In this document: positions 1 through 10,843 of the stretch, piece by piece
Numbering within the stretch: the first letter of the stretch is position 1
Layout of the letters: each line of letters opens with the position of its first letter
NCBI GenBank assembly: GCA_015179025.1
Contig: WHUX01000284.1
Coordinates: 1-58,624 of the forward strand
Direction of reading: 5' to 3'
From: Terfezia claveryi
Lineage: Eukaryota; Ascomycota; Pezizomycetes; Pezizales; Pezizaceae
Length of the DNA: 58,624 bases
The notes under the pieces: generated by a model
Told to the model about the DNA's origin: nothing
Databases searched by the model: none
What the model saw: only the letters and a program-made list of their open reading frames with translations
Made by a program: the position numbers and the translations under genes

Positions 1-232
1 TCCTTGCCTTGCCTCACCTTGTCTCTGCAGCCCAGCTGCCTCCCTTGACACACGCGGCAACTGCTTCTGCATGTCTCGTGTCCCTTGCCCTCTGCTTCTC
101 TTGCCTCTTGCTCTTGCCTCTCGTCTCAGCCTCCCCCTAGTCACACATGTAGCGTTCCTAGTGTGTGTTATCCTAGCCTTGCCCTTTCCCTGGCGTACCC
201 TTGGTTGCCTTGCCCCCAGAGCCGTCATTACA
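1..232 (+). repeat. GypA-family LTR, 3' part (cut by window edge)
   Basis: Plus-strand copy of the 3' two thirds of the GypA LTR. It shares the pyrimidine-rich stretch with CTAGTCACACATGTAGCGTT and the terminal GTCATTACA with the LTRs at 2,331, 24,667, 31,908, 37,617 and 46,438. The bases after 232 are not the GypA primer-binding site, so this is a 3' LTR or a solo LTR rather than a 5' LTR. The start lies outside the window. Confidence 0.8.
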
Positions 233-1435
233 TTTAGGATTTTTGTTGTTCCACTGTTTTGGTAGTATATCGGGACTCGATGATTGCTGGTGAGGAAGAT
301 ATGTGGTAGGTTGTTCCTTTGACACAGATGGTGTTCTGGAAGGCTTGTAACTTTTCCTGGTCTATCGATAGGGTCTTCTTATCCTTATCGATTAGATCTC
401 CCATCATTGGGGTAAACTTGAATGGATCCCTTGCTACCTTGCGACGTCCCATGGATGTCTTTGGCCTTGCTCTTCTAGGAATTTCCTCCAGCACGTTTGT
501 TTTTTCCTCCTGATTAGCTTTCGGAGCTTGCGTCTTTCCTCTTGATACCTTTCCCCTCCTTTTTGCCTGCTTCCTTTGTTCTTTCCATCTGGTCTTTACT
601 TCTGCATCCCACCACTTTTTGCTATGCCTGGATGTTGATTTTAGGATTAGGTTTCTTGGCTAATATCCTGAGGTGTTGGTAGGCCTCCCCGAAGTAGGTT
701 GGTACAAGGGGTGTTTCTTGATGCGTCTTGGGGCGGAGTGTTCGCTTGTTTACCTTCTTCTCTATATACTTCTGCCACCAATTCCAATTCGATGGCTGTA
801 TATTGTGTGTTTCTGGTAAAGTGGCATTAATGTATCCTGAAATGACTGCATGGTCTGAACCGATCATGAGAGGTGTGAAGGTGATTCTTTCCATGAAATT
901 TCTGTTCCTTTGAAGACCAAATCTAACAGGCTTTTTTCCGCTACCTCACTGGAACGAGTGTGCTTGATAGTGGACCATTTGTATAAGGTGATTGGACTCC
1001 ATCATTCCTAGACATATTGCCATGATTTGTATGCTTACTCTCCATAGTGGATGATGTGTGTAAAGTCACCCAGTACCAATGTGTGGTTGCCTGTTGGGAT
1101 GCTGTTAACTCTGAGAGTAGTACTGAAGTTGGATCTTTTCCATTGAGATAGACTCCTATGACCGTTAATGAGCCCAGCTTTATGCAATTGATGTTATAGC
1201 TGAGGTTCCAGCAAGAGCCCTTATGGTGTCTATTCGCAATATATCCTGTGATTCTGCTGTGTTCGTAGAGGGCGGAGATGCGTCTGAAGCTTGGGTGGTT
1301 GGTTTTCTACTCCCTCTGAGTATTTAGATTACCGGTCCACCTATAAGATGATGTCTACTTCCTTGTTGCTTTCTAAGAAAGTGTGGGTGTTGATCCCACT
1401 ATTGTTAATATTGCAATACGAAACTAGTACTCGCT
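233..1435 (-). pseudogene. LINE ORF2 fragment: AP-like endonuclease domain
   Basis: Reading on the minus strand from about 1,435, the frame opens with YCNINNSGINTHTFLES, which looks like the start of the exonuclease-endonuclease-phosphatase domain of non-LTR retrotransposons. Further on come GSLTVIGVYLNGKDP, LVLGDFTHI, and GSDHAVISG near 850, the usual catalytic SDH motif. Such endonucleases nick target DNA for target-primed reverse transcription. Several stops and frameshifts break the frame, and no reverse transcriptase follows because the sequence ends against the LTR at 1-232. Domain recognition is from motifs; the LINE clade is not determined. Confidence 0.7.
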
Positions 1436-1499
1436 TTTCCTCCTCTTTTCCTTTCCCTTACTGTTTTGTTGTTAGTATTCATCTTCTGGTTGCTTCCCC

Positions 1500-2299
1500 T
1501 TGCAGGCTTTGTTGTTGAAGTACCGCCTATTGCTTTGGTGTCTCTCATCGTTTATGCGACGGTAGCAATTTTCTGAGTTGTGGTTGTTGAGGTTGCAGTA
1601 GGTGCAGTGGCCTCGTGGGGGATCGGGATAGGGCTGAATATTGGGTGTGGCTCCGAGACTGTGTGGCCTAGGGTGTTTATGTAGAAGGCCTTATCCTTGT
1701 GGCGTTCATAGATAAAGACTTGGAGCTTGTCCTTTCCCGGGAGAGGATAGAGATAGGGGAATCAAGTTTTGCCAAATCCTTCCTGTATGTTGAGAATCTG
1801 AGGGAGCATGTCTTTCCTGCATAGCTGTCCCCTCTGTTTCTATCCCTGACTAGCCATTTGGGTGACCAGACCGCTAGTGGAAGACCTAATGACTGAGCAA
1901 TCTCTTTTGCCCTATTGTAAGCCTGTTCTCCCTTCTCTCCTGACAGACCAGGGATGACCAGCTCGATTGTTTCCCGATTGATTGAGACTACCTCCTCGTC
2001 CAGGGGGTGATTGTGGATGGGAAGAGTTCCTTCCTCAGGTTTGCTATCATATGTATGATTTCTGTATTTGATGTATTGGCCAGGTGCGTGATCGTAACCT
2101 CTCTCTCGGTAGGGTAAGACTTGAAACCTTCTACCTTAACTGCCTTGATGCTGCCCTTGAGTATCCTGTCCGATTTCGTATTAAAGCATTGGACGAATCT
2201 GTCCTTCCAATCGGTGCCGCTTGGAGGTTTCGTGCAGTTGCCTAAAAGGACTCGGCTGAGGATGTCTTGATGGTGTGGATGGGTGTAACCTCCGAACAT
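1500..2299 (-). pseudogene. LINE ORF1 (gag-like) with CCHC zinc knuckle
   Basis: Lies just upstream of the endonuclease ORF in transcription order, as expected for LINE ORF1. An open stretch at 1,988-2,299 is followed, after a frameshift, by ETIELVIPGLSGEKGE and LPLAVWSPKWLVRDRN, then by CTYCNLNNHNSENC at about 1,566-1,607, which fits C-x2-C-x4-H-x4-C exactly. ORF1 proteins coat the LINE RNA; the knuckle would bind nucleic acid. The frame shifts at least twice, so it is not functional. The 5' end is cut by the LTR at 2,331. Confidence 0.65.
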
Positions 2300-2330
2300 C
2301 TAGTTGGAGGTGCGGTTCCTCCTTCGTATG

Positions 2331-2816
2331 TGTAACGATGGCTCTGGGGCAAGGCGACCAAGGGGTACGCCGGGGCAAGGGCAAGGCTAGGATAACACAC
2401 ACGTAGGAACGCTACGTGTGTAACTAGGGGAGGCTGAGACGGGAGGCAAGGGCAAGAGGCAAGAGAGGCAGAGGGCAAAGGACACGAGACACGCGGAAGC
2501 AGTTGCCGCGTGTGTCAAGGGAGGCAGCTGGGCTGCAAGACAAGGCGAGGCAAGCAGGAGGTGCATAAGGAGATGCACCAAGTGGAGAGAAGCAAGGTCC
2601 TGTATTGGATATACAAGACATTTGATGGGATCCAACAAGAGTGCGAGAGCCGGGGTCTATATATACATAGTGACCTAATAGACTTTCCGACGATAACGAC
2701 AATGAAGAACGCTAGACAATGACAACCGAACGAAAATATATAACAATAACAAAAATAATGAGAGTTGGACAGGAATCTGTCTGACTCTCAGAAAGGCCAA
2801 AGGGACGGTTGTTACA
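2331..2816 (-). repeat. GypA-1 3' LTR (486 bases)
   Basis: On the minus strand it starts TGTAACAACCGTCC at 2,816 and ends CCATCGTTACA at 2,331, so it has TG...CA ends. A purine tract (GGGGGATAG on the minus strand, 2,817-2,825) precedes it, as expected for a polypurine tract. A TATA-like run lies around 2,656-2,666 (CTATATATACA on the plus strand). Confidence 0.85.
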
Positions 2817-2884
2817 CTATCCCCCTTCTAGGCAGGAGCTCCATCGACAAGATACGAGGAACGAAACAACAAGTCCCAACTACA

Positions 2885-2913
2885 AACAACAACAACAACA
2901 ACAACAACAACAA
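2885..2913. repeat. (AAC)n microsatellite
   Basis: About nine AAC units between the GypA-1 3' LTR and the end of its pol. The matching 3' untranslated parts of other copies also have AAC/GTT-rich sequence (25,258-25,320). Confidence 0.9.
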
Positions 2914-2979
2914 TAACCATAACCCACACAACCTGACCCTGACCCTGAACAATAACAAAAACGACAACCTTAACTCCAA

Positions 2980-4300
2980 CTCCAAATGACAAGAACAAGA
3001 GTACGATGGTATTATTCGATAGGGTGGGGCTTTCTGAGGTAACGCTGGTGAAAAGGCCCACCAGATCAGGGGCGTTTTCTAGGTCCTCCGCAGGCTGCCA
3101 GGTTGTCTCTTCATCCCCTAGCCATTTGACTTTATACTGCAGACGGCCATACCTCTTTCTTGAATCAGTACTTCCTCTACCTCCCACTCCTCTTCTCCTT
3201 CGACTATCAAGGAGGCGTGGGGGTGCTCTGTCTGGGGAGGGGATCATTGGCTGCAGGTTCCATCTCCGATACGTGCATGACTGGGTGGCGTTTAATGTCC
3301 TTAGGGAACCTCAAGTGGTAGGCATGGGTGCCTACAGCTCCAACACCTCGAATGGGCCCAGGAACTTGTGGTCGAGCTTGTGGGATAGCCGTTCAGTCCA
3401 GAAGTGCTGACTAGAGAGCCACACTTTGTCTCCTGGTTCGTACCTCGGTGCTGGCAGTCTCGATCATTGGCATACTCGGCTTGTCTGCTTGTGCATATCC
3501 CAACTCAGCTTCAAGTAGAGTGAAGCTCAGCAATCTTCGTAGCGAACTCCTTAGCTAGAGCATTCTCTCTGACCTTGGCTGGGGCATTCCCTCTGACCTT
3601 GCGCAGAGGTGCCAGGGAGTCTACGAACTGAGGGTGCCAGCCGTAGTTAGCCAGGAACGGGGAGGTTTTCAACGTTTCCGAGAAGTGTTGTTCGGGCGAA
3701 TTCGCAGGTGGCTAGTAGTGAAACCCAGTTGTTTTGCTGGTAATTGACGTATGCCCTGAGGTACTGCTCCATGATAGCATTCATTCGTTTGAACTGACCA
3801 TCTGTCTGGGGGTGATATGCTGTAGAAGGTGTATGTTAATCCCAGGAGTTTGCAGAAGACCTTCCAAAAATCCGAGACGAACTGAGGACCATGGTCAGAG
3901 ACAATCGATTCGGGGAGGCCATGGTAATGGAATACATTGTTGAGATAGAGGCTGGCTAGTTCCAAGGTAGAGCAGGTATCTCGGCAAGATATAATATGCC
4001 TCATCTTGGTCAGCTGGTCTACCACCATAAGAATGGCGTTAAACCCTGAGTCTTCTGGTATTCCAGTCACGAAATCCATGGTCAGGTGTTGCCAGGGTCG
4101 ATCCGGGATTTCCAGAGGCTTCAGGGTCCCATACGGAGCATGGCGAGTGGGTTTTGCACGCTTGGAAACATGGCAGTTCCGTATGTACCGTTCTACCTCC
4201 TTACGCTGGTCGATCCATGTATATTGTCTGGCTAGCAGTTCCAATGTCTTAGCCACTCCCGGATGTCCCGCAGCCAGGGTGTCATGATGTTCCTTGATTA
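2980..4300 (-). pseudogene. GypA-1 integrase and C-terminal chromodomain
   Basis: The integrase core at 3,669-4,256 shows RPWQHLTMDFVTGIPEDSGF (first catalytic Asp in MDF) and LPESIVSDHGPQFVSDFW (second Asp in SDHG). The zinc-binding HHCC head is degraded. Downstream at about 3,043-3,163 is a chromodomain, LQYKVKWLGDEETTWQPAED, with the aromatic and acidic pattern of chromoviruses. Chromodomains of this kind tether integration to modified chromatin. The region between about 3,410 and 3,670 changes frame several times. Confidence 0.85.
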
Positions 4301-5800
4301 GTTGTATTCACAGCTGCCCTTCAGGTACATAAAGTCGATCCAGGTGGTATAGGAGGCCGTCCTGGGTAGTGCATTCAGCCAGAGAAATCTTGGTATGACA
4401 ACGCTGTCCAGATTCCACTGTGGTGACTATATCTTTGACCAGGGGGTCCTCTGCATATGCCTGTCGTATCTGCAGAAGGAGATCTGCTCCAGGGTCCGCT
4501 CCAGCTTCAGCATCAGCAAGGGTATTGGCTGCCAGGTCAAGATTTTCAGGTTTCAGTACCACCTGATTCTGGTACTTCAGCCTTTCATCCCCCCCTTTAG
4601 GGAGATCTCCTGATGTCCTAGTCAGTGCATCCAGCTTTCCCCCAGCCTTTCCAGGCCGATACTTGATCTTGAAGTTAAAGCGAGATAGGAATTCTGACCA
4701 CCTAGCCTGCCGACGATTCAGCTACTTAGTGGTTGTAAAGTATTCCAGGTTCTTACGGTCGGAAAGGACCTCGATAACCCCCTTTGCCGATTCCAGGTGT
4801 GGCCTCTATTCCTCGAATGCTCGTACAATGGCCATTAACTCCTTATCATAGATTTCGTAATTGCACACCGCCGGGGAGTATTTCTTTAAGAAATAGGCCA
4901 CTGGGTGAAGGATCCCATTGTTATCGTTCTGGGACAGGATTCCTGCGGAGACATAGTCGGAGGCATCGGTTTCAACAATGCATTCACAATCAGGGTCGAA
5001 GTGGGCTAGGATGGGTGCTGAACAGAAAGCCTTTTTGAGGTTTTCAAAGGCCAGATGGGCTGCCGGATTCTATTGGAAGGCCTTCTTCGTCATCGAGAGT
5101 AAGCCAGCTTCTACCTTTGTCTTCGTCAAAGCCGTCAGGGGTGCTGCAATCCTTAAGTATCTCAGGATGAACCGGCGATAGAAGTTGGCAAATCCTAGGA
5201 AGGCTTGTACATCCTTCAAGTTGGCCAGGGTTTCCCACTCCTGGATTGCGGCAACTTTGGCGGGGTCCATCCTGATGCCTTCAGTGGTTATTATCAAGCC
5301 CAGATACTTCACCTCTTGCATATGAAATTTGTATTTTTCTGGCTTGAGGTATAACCCGGCTTATTCCAGTTTCTCCAGGACTTGCCGAACATGGATTTTG
5401 TGTTCAGCCAGGGAATCTGAGTAAATGAGGATATCGTCAAGGTAGGCTGTGCAAAATACATCCAGAAAGTCCCGCAGGGTGTCATTGATAAAGTACTAGA
5501 AAGATGCTGGAGCATTGGTCAACCCAAAAGGCATAACATTATACTCGAAATGGCCGTATCGGATGCGAAAGACCGTTTTCCATTCCTCACCCTCTGCAAT
5601 CCATACTAGGTTGTAGGCTCCTCTCAAGTCTAGCTTGGTAAACCATTTTGCTTTTGACAACCTAGCTAATGTTTCCTGGATCAGAGGTAGGGGGTACCTG
5701 TTCTTCACGGTTATCTCATTCAGGCCACGATAGTCCACGCACAATTGAAGGGAGCCATCTGATTTCTTTACAAATAATACCGGAGTACCAGCTGGGAAGA
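4301..5800 (-). pseudogene. GypA-1 reverse transcriptase and RNase H
   Basis: Transcribed on the minus strand. [20 protein letters not shown] at 5,744 opens the palm; [14 protein letters not shown] follows; the catalytic box is [11 protein letters not shown] at about 5,423-5,445, intact. NLKDVQAFLGFANFYRRFI marks the thumb/connection, and RNase H continues to about 4,700, followed by the linker into integrase (4,308-4,562). Stops interrupt the frame, for example one replacing a residue after QVLEKLE near 5,365. The active site itself is not damaged. Confidence 0.85.
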
Positions 5801-6735
5801 GCTATGTCGAATAAAGCTCTTGTTGAGGTTTTCTTCCAGGTACTTCTTCAGGGTCTCCAATTCTAGCTGGGACATTCCGTAGAGTGGGCCATATGGGGGG
5901 GTCTTTCCTTCCACCAGGGGGATTGTATGGTCATAAGGTCGATGTGGTGCTAGCTTTTCCACCGCTTTCTTGGAGAACAAGTCAATGAATCCATAGTATT
6001 CATCCGGTACCATAGACTTCCATTCCCCCTTAGATTGTAGCTTGTAGATTTCTAGGTTAACTTCGCAAATTGACAGAGTATGGGATTTCAGCTTGTACCT
6101 TCTGGTGATGTAAGCAAAGGCCCCTGCTCCAATGAAGTTGATATCCAGGGGTTTGATATCTAGGGGTTTCAGTTGGGGGTTTTCTGCCACCACCTGGCTA
6201 TGGTCCTCTACCGGGGGTGGCAGAGCACATAATCCCTTAACGGCGGTCCGCGGGGCACCACAGTGCTTCTTGCAATACCCACTATTGAAATTCAAGGTAT
6301 AAGAGCCAAAATTGATGGAGACATCATGCATTCGAAGCCATGGGATCCCTAGGACAATGGGGTATTTGAGCTTGGTTACAAACATCGGGAGGTTCTCTGA
6401 ATATTCTCCAATAGCACTGGGTAAACAGGCGAGGTCAGTAATGGCCCCGGAAGAGATAGGGCGGCCATCAATAACATCGAGAAGGCAGGGGGTCTTGAGT
6501 TTGGAGGTTGGTATGGAATTTTTACTGACGAAGGTCTAATCAATGAATGTAATCCCTGAAGCACCACAATCTATGAGAGCTGATGTGACCACTGTTTTAT
6601 TATTGAACTTGACAGTTATAGGTACAACGAAGTGCTCGCCAAACAGGCGAGACTCATTAACAGACATAGATGTAGGCAAAGAAAATGCAGACAATGATAA
6701 ATGACACTGGGCAGGTCTCTTGCTAGTGTCAGTAA
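5801..6735 (-). pseudogene. GypA-1 aspartic protease and linker to RT
   Basis: The protease motif SALIDCGASGITFID lies around 6,536-6,580, with Cys where Ser or Thr is usual in D-S/T-G; the same DCG form is expected for this family because the other copies share it. KLKYPIVLGIPWLRMHD (6,300-6,370) is the conserved second half. A frameshift near 5,795 separates this frame from the reverse transcriptase. The protease would release gag and pol products. Confidence 0.75.
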
Positions 6736-7653
6736 CTAGGCAAGGGACAGGGCTTTTCCCGACTCATCCACCTCTACAACTCTGGATTCTGATATGGCGT
6801 GAGCTGCCAGCGAGCGGTTTTTGCAGATGGGACATGCCGCGATGAAATGGTCCCCTTTTCCGCATGCAATGCATAGTCCATTGGTGCGGCGGTGGTCCCT
6901 TTCCTCCTGAGTTAGCTTAGGTCTTCCAGAGGACAGGTCCATAGGAGCGGGGCCACCTGCTATCAACGAATGGTGTGCTATGTTGTTGACTGGGGCAGAG
7001 GCCTGAGCTGTCTTGTTGGTGGCGTGGTGTTGCTGAGGCTGCTGTTGTGGGAGTCGGGTTGCTGGCCTGAACGTGAGGCGGTTGTGGAGCTGGGATATCT
7101 ACTGTTTTACTCGGGAAGCCTGGTCAATCAATTTGTCAAGGGTTTTGGCTTCCGGAAGGCTGACCATGGCCTGCTGGATTTCGTCATTTAGTCCTTCCTG
7201 GAATTGTTCCAGTTTGGACTGGTCATTCCATAGGACCTCCGCCGCCAGTCTCGAGAATTCTACCATATAAGTGGACAGATCGGTATTTTTTTGCTTGAGG
7301 GCTCGGAGGGCCCTGCTGGCAGTGCCAACAGCATCGGGGTCCCCGAACGCCCTATCCAGGATTGTAAAAAGGGCCGAGATATCGTCAAGCTTGATCCCGG
7401 TTTCGAGGATATATGGCTGGATTTGGTCACAAGCTTTCCTCTCCAGCAAGGCGAAAACGTATACCAGTTGATATTGTTCTGACAGGAATCTGGCAGAGTC
7501 CCCGTTCAGCTTGAGATTGACAGCATTTTTCCAGGCTCATAGGCGAACCCGGTCCCTATTGAACTTGGGGGGTGTTGGAATGCTTTTGGTCTTATTGCTA
7601 CTGGCTAGTATTGCAAGGTTCCCTAGGGTACGGCTAAGGTTTTGGACTGTAGT
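6736..7653 (-). pseudogene. GypA-1 gag with CCHC knuckle (5' part missing)
   Basis: Capsid-type gag: YMVEFSRLAAEVLWNDQSKL and LNDEIQQAMVSLPEAKTLD (7,099-7,449), then a linker, then CIACGKGDHFIAAC at about 6,820-6,866, a complete C-x2-C-x4-H-x4-C knuckle. The N-terminal coiled region seen in GypA-2 (46,005-46,401) is cut off at about 7,653 by GypB-1. Confidence 0.8.
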
Positions 7654-7886
7654 TGTAATGAAGAACGTTATTTCATTGCTTATATAATTAATTATATACT
7701 TTTGTATTTCCTATATTACTACTATGTTATGTAACTAAGCTCTCGGTTGAAGGACTAGCCTTCTACCACCTCCTATTGCTTTATAAGCATCCATAGCATG
7801 CGGAACTTGCCATGGGAAGTTCCATGGCACTTGCCATATGAAGACACCCTCATTATGGCCGCGTGACCTCTGTTTAAGGCATGTGC

Positions 7887-8073
7887 CATCAGAAAGGAAT
7901 TATAGTTTGCCTTTAGTGGCACCCAGGGCACCTGATGGCGCCTACTGGCACCTAAGGCACCCAGCAAACAAATAGTACTTGTTTCATGGGTGCCTTGGGC
8001 GCCACCAGGCGCCAGCAGGCGCCATCAGGTGACCTGGGTGCCAATAAAGGCAAACTATAATTCTTTCCTGATG
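7887..8073. repeat. Fold-back (inverted-repeat) sequence
   Basis: Two arms of about 85 bases run inward from CATCAGAAAGGAATTATAG (7,887) and CTATAATTCTTTCCTGATG (ending 8,073) and are near-exact reverse complements, including GGCACCCAGG/CCTGGGTGCC and CACCTGATGGCGCC/GGCGCCATCAGGTG. A short centre lies near 7,975. The flanks carry a direct repeat: CTCATTATGGCCGCGTGACC near 7,848 and CTCATTACTATGGCCACATG near 8,079. The terminal motif resembles that of the small insert at 31,944-32,042. Confidence 0.75.
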
Positions 8074-8180
8074 ACTGACTCATTACTATGGCCACATGAC
8101 CCCTTTTTATACAACGCACCACCTTCTTGTATGCCACCCTTTATTGTATTTATTTCTTTAGTCATCAGATCTCAAAGGAG

Positions 8181-8190
8181 TATAAATAGG
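8181..8190 (+). promoter_or_regulatory. TATA box of GypB-1 LTR
   Basis: TATAAATAGG lies about 1.1 kb before gag and inside the putative LTR, in the right orientation to drive GypB-1. It is a consensus match; no transcript data. Confidence 0.5.
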
Positions 8191-8787
8191 CCGCTGGATT
8201 CCCTCTGGAATCCACAGAAGACAAGAAGCAAGTACACCGAGCAAGCAAGTCTATATTCTAATCAGATCAAGATCATATAGCTTAGATAGCACAAATCATA
8301 TAAGATAGATTACACCAGTTAATTACTGTTCCCTTCGGGAACGTCCTACATAGTAATCTCCCTACCCTTCTGAGGTCTTACCTCAGCAGAATCGAAATAC
8401 ACAAACGTCCGTGCCTACGGATATAGATTGTATAAACGGTACCGAATGAATACTGTCTAGTACCATTTATTACATTTTTTTTAACTCACTTACCTAATCT
8501 TTACTCTTAAATTCAAGGCTTGATCAACCTTCGGATACCTTTATTACACTCACGCAAGTGTATACAATTCGACACCCAAGTGCACATATAAAATCGATAT
8601 CGTTATTCAACTAGCTAGCCAACAAAATCCAATAAACGAGACATCAGACTCTCAACTGCAGTACATAAACAAAAGATTTAGAAGCAAGCTAAGCAGAGCT
8701 CTAACGGGCAGTGGTATCCCACAATAAACAATCCCACCCTCGTTTACAACACTTTTCCCAATAAGATCGACAACTTATCTTGCACTC

Positions 8788-9516
8788 CTAGCAACCGCTA
8801 TTACATCTATTCCTATAAATCCAGTACACCATTGAAAAACCGGCCCCCCAGGTCCCAGAAATAATTGATCTAAACAACCAAGCGTCATAATCCCAAGGCT
8901 CAAATATCGCTGCCTCCACTGCAGCCATTTCCTCCAGAAAAGAATTACCTCTATCAGAACCTTCCTTAGGCCCAGACATCTCTACCAATACCTCTGCGCC
9001 CCCAACGTCTACCTCAACACACCAATCAGAAAACGTGACACTCTTGCCAGAAGAACTAGAACTAGATTCTAGACCAGTAGATGAAGAAAAACCAGGACCA
9101 TAAGAAGCATCAGGATCCTGACATCTAGCCTTACCAGTCGCGTGAGCCACCGAGCCAACAGAACCGTCACTCGAACGGAGATCATAAGGATCATCAGCCA
9201 CCACACCATCAGTACAGAAAGATGCCAAAGAAGAAAAGTAACTCGACGATCGTATCACATACCCAGCTGCATTTGGTTGCGGACAAATGACGAAATCAGA
9301 CATAATGGCATCTGAACTTAGTAAGAAGACTAAGAGGTCGAGATGGTTAACTATGTTACCTGAAGATATTAAGAAATTAGTAGAGGAAACTCCCAGAAAG
9401 ACCAGATTTATAGTTTCTAACACGGAAGGGGAAATAAATCTGCCCATCGATATAGAAATAGGAGAACCAGGTGGTGCAGAAACCAAACTATATTTTAGTA
9501 TGGCTTTAACTCTCAT
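8788..9516 (-). other. Long antisense ORF, unknown
   Basis: An uninterrupted 242-codon frame on the minus strand, antisense to the GypB-1 leader and the start of gag. It is rich in Ser, Gly and Asp (for example SSSTGLESSSSSSGK) and ends WIYRNRCNSGC. No family is recognised. It may be a chance opening opposite the leader, but almost all other frames here are broken within 100 codons. Confidence 0.3.
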
Positions 9517-10843
9517 ACCAGAAGAATTTTGGGACAGACATCTTCCAACAATTGAGGAGATTTTGAAATATACTCGCTCAATGGGACATGTCCAATAGTA
9601 TCATCCTGATGATACTCTACTCTTAATGGAAGCCATAGCAAAACACTATTTATGGCTAACACCTTACCCATTCAAAGAAGAAGACTTAGAAATGAACGCA
9701 TTTTTCAGTAAAGAATTAAGGAAACCTGTTGTACCACTTTTAAGGAAACCGAATTGGGTAATAAATAACTGGGAAGAAATAATGGCATTCATGATGAGCG
9801 GCACTCATCTAGAAGAATCAGTACATACCGTGGAGGATTTTTTCAATCCTAGCAAAGAACTTCCAGGAGCGTTTCTAAGAACACCAAAAGATCAATTGAA
9901 AGGTAAAGGTCGAGCACCTGAGACACCAGAAAGAAAGACTGGGTCAGCCAAAGAACCAGATGACAAAGACCAACCACCAGAAGATATAGAATTACCAGAA
10001 GACGATGATGATCTAGATACAGGACTAGACCAACAGAAGCAGAAAACACAAGGAGAAGGACGAGACCCCGATGATAGCGGAGATGATAGCTTGGACTCTG
10101 ATAAGGCATCGTCAGTTACAAGTCAAACTCTTAAAAGAAAACCCAAACGAAGAAAATCAGTTGAACACCAGCAATAGGAATCTACAACAGGAATGGTTAC
10201 AATGGGTAACCATAAAGCAACGAATGCTTTAAAAGGAATAAAGATTGATATGCCAGAAAAATTAAGAGGAGAAGCCAAAAAATGGCAAGACTCACAATAT
10301 TTTGACTCTTGAGCTACAGCAATGCAATGTTGGTTTGTTCTCAAAAGAATAGATTTGGAAGGTGCTTTAGGTTTGGAAATTGTTGGATTCAGAATGGAAG
10401 GAAGCGCACTTACTACTTATAATCAATTCCTAAGAGAAAAAGGAAAGAATGCAACATTCTTTGGTTTCATACTAGTACTAAGGGATTTTCTGATACCCTC
10501 TACTATTAAGGACATTTTGTGGAAACGATGGGAGACAGCCACACCATACAAGGACGGACGTCACATGGGAATCAAACAGTTTGCCAACTGGCTTACTGAA
10601 ATACAAATCAAATTGATTGACAAGGATGGCAAACAATCAATATCGCAGGAAGTAAAAAGAAGAAAGTTTCTTAATCACCTGCCGCCATATATGTTAGCTA
10701 CATTAATTCCTTTAATTAAAGAAGAATGGTCATATGATCAGCTCGTATATCAAGCGGAGTCATATGAAGCTTCCAAGAAGGATATTGCCCCACCATCCAC
10801 AACAAATACATCCCGACGACAACACCTTTGGAATGAAAATTGA
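9287..10843 (+). pseudogene. GypB-1 gag
   Basis: One reading frame of 519 codons with three internal stops (at 9,596, 10,175 and about 10,310). The N-terminal part is followed by an acidic and then basic linker (EDDDDLD, LKRKPKRRKS) and by a capsid region with RGEAKKWQDSQYFDS and WKRWETATPYKDGRHMGIKQ. No indel is needed, so decay here is by point mutation. The stop at about 10,310 falls where Trp is expected (YFDS-stop-ATAMQCW). Confidence 0.75.

Larger units (their letters stand above)
2331..7653 (-). mobile_element. GypA-1: Ty3/gypsy chromovirus, 5' end missing
   Basis: Minus-strand gypsy element with order gag, protease, reverse transcriptase, RNase H, integrase, chromodomain, 3' LTR. It is the least decayed GypA copy in the window. 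Its 5' LTR and the first part of gag are absent: similarity to GypA-2 gag stops near 7,654, where GypB-1 begins. Frameshifts (for example near 5,795) and stops show that it is dead. Confidence 0.85.
7654..8710 (+). repeat. Putative GypB-1 5' LTR and leader
   Basis: The left edge is set where similarity to gypsy gag ends and TGTAATGAAGAACG begins. The region contains a TATA box and a large fold-back. The right edge is uncertain: TGGTATCCCAC near 8,712 could be a primer-binding site, which would make the LTR about 1.05 kb. With no second LTR to compare, the boundary is inferred. Confidence 0.45.

Noticed and set aside
2181..2702. Overlapping minus-strand ORFs of about 70-90 codons in the LTR
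   Set aside because: Shadows inside the GypA-1 LTR; the same sequence in other LTR copies does not keep the frames open.
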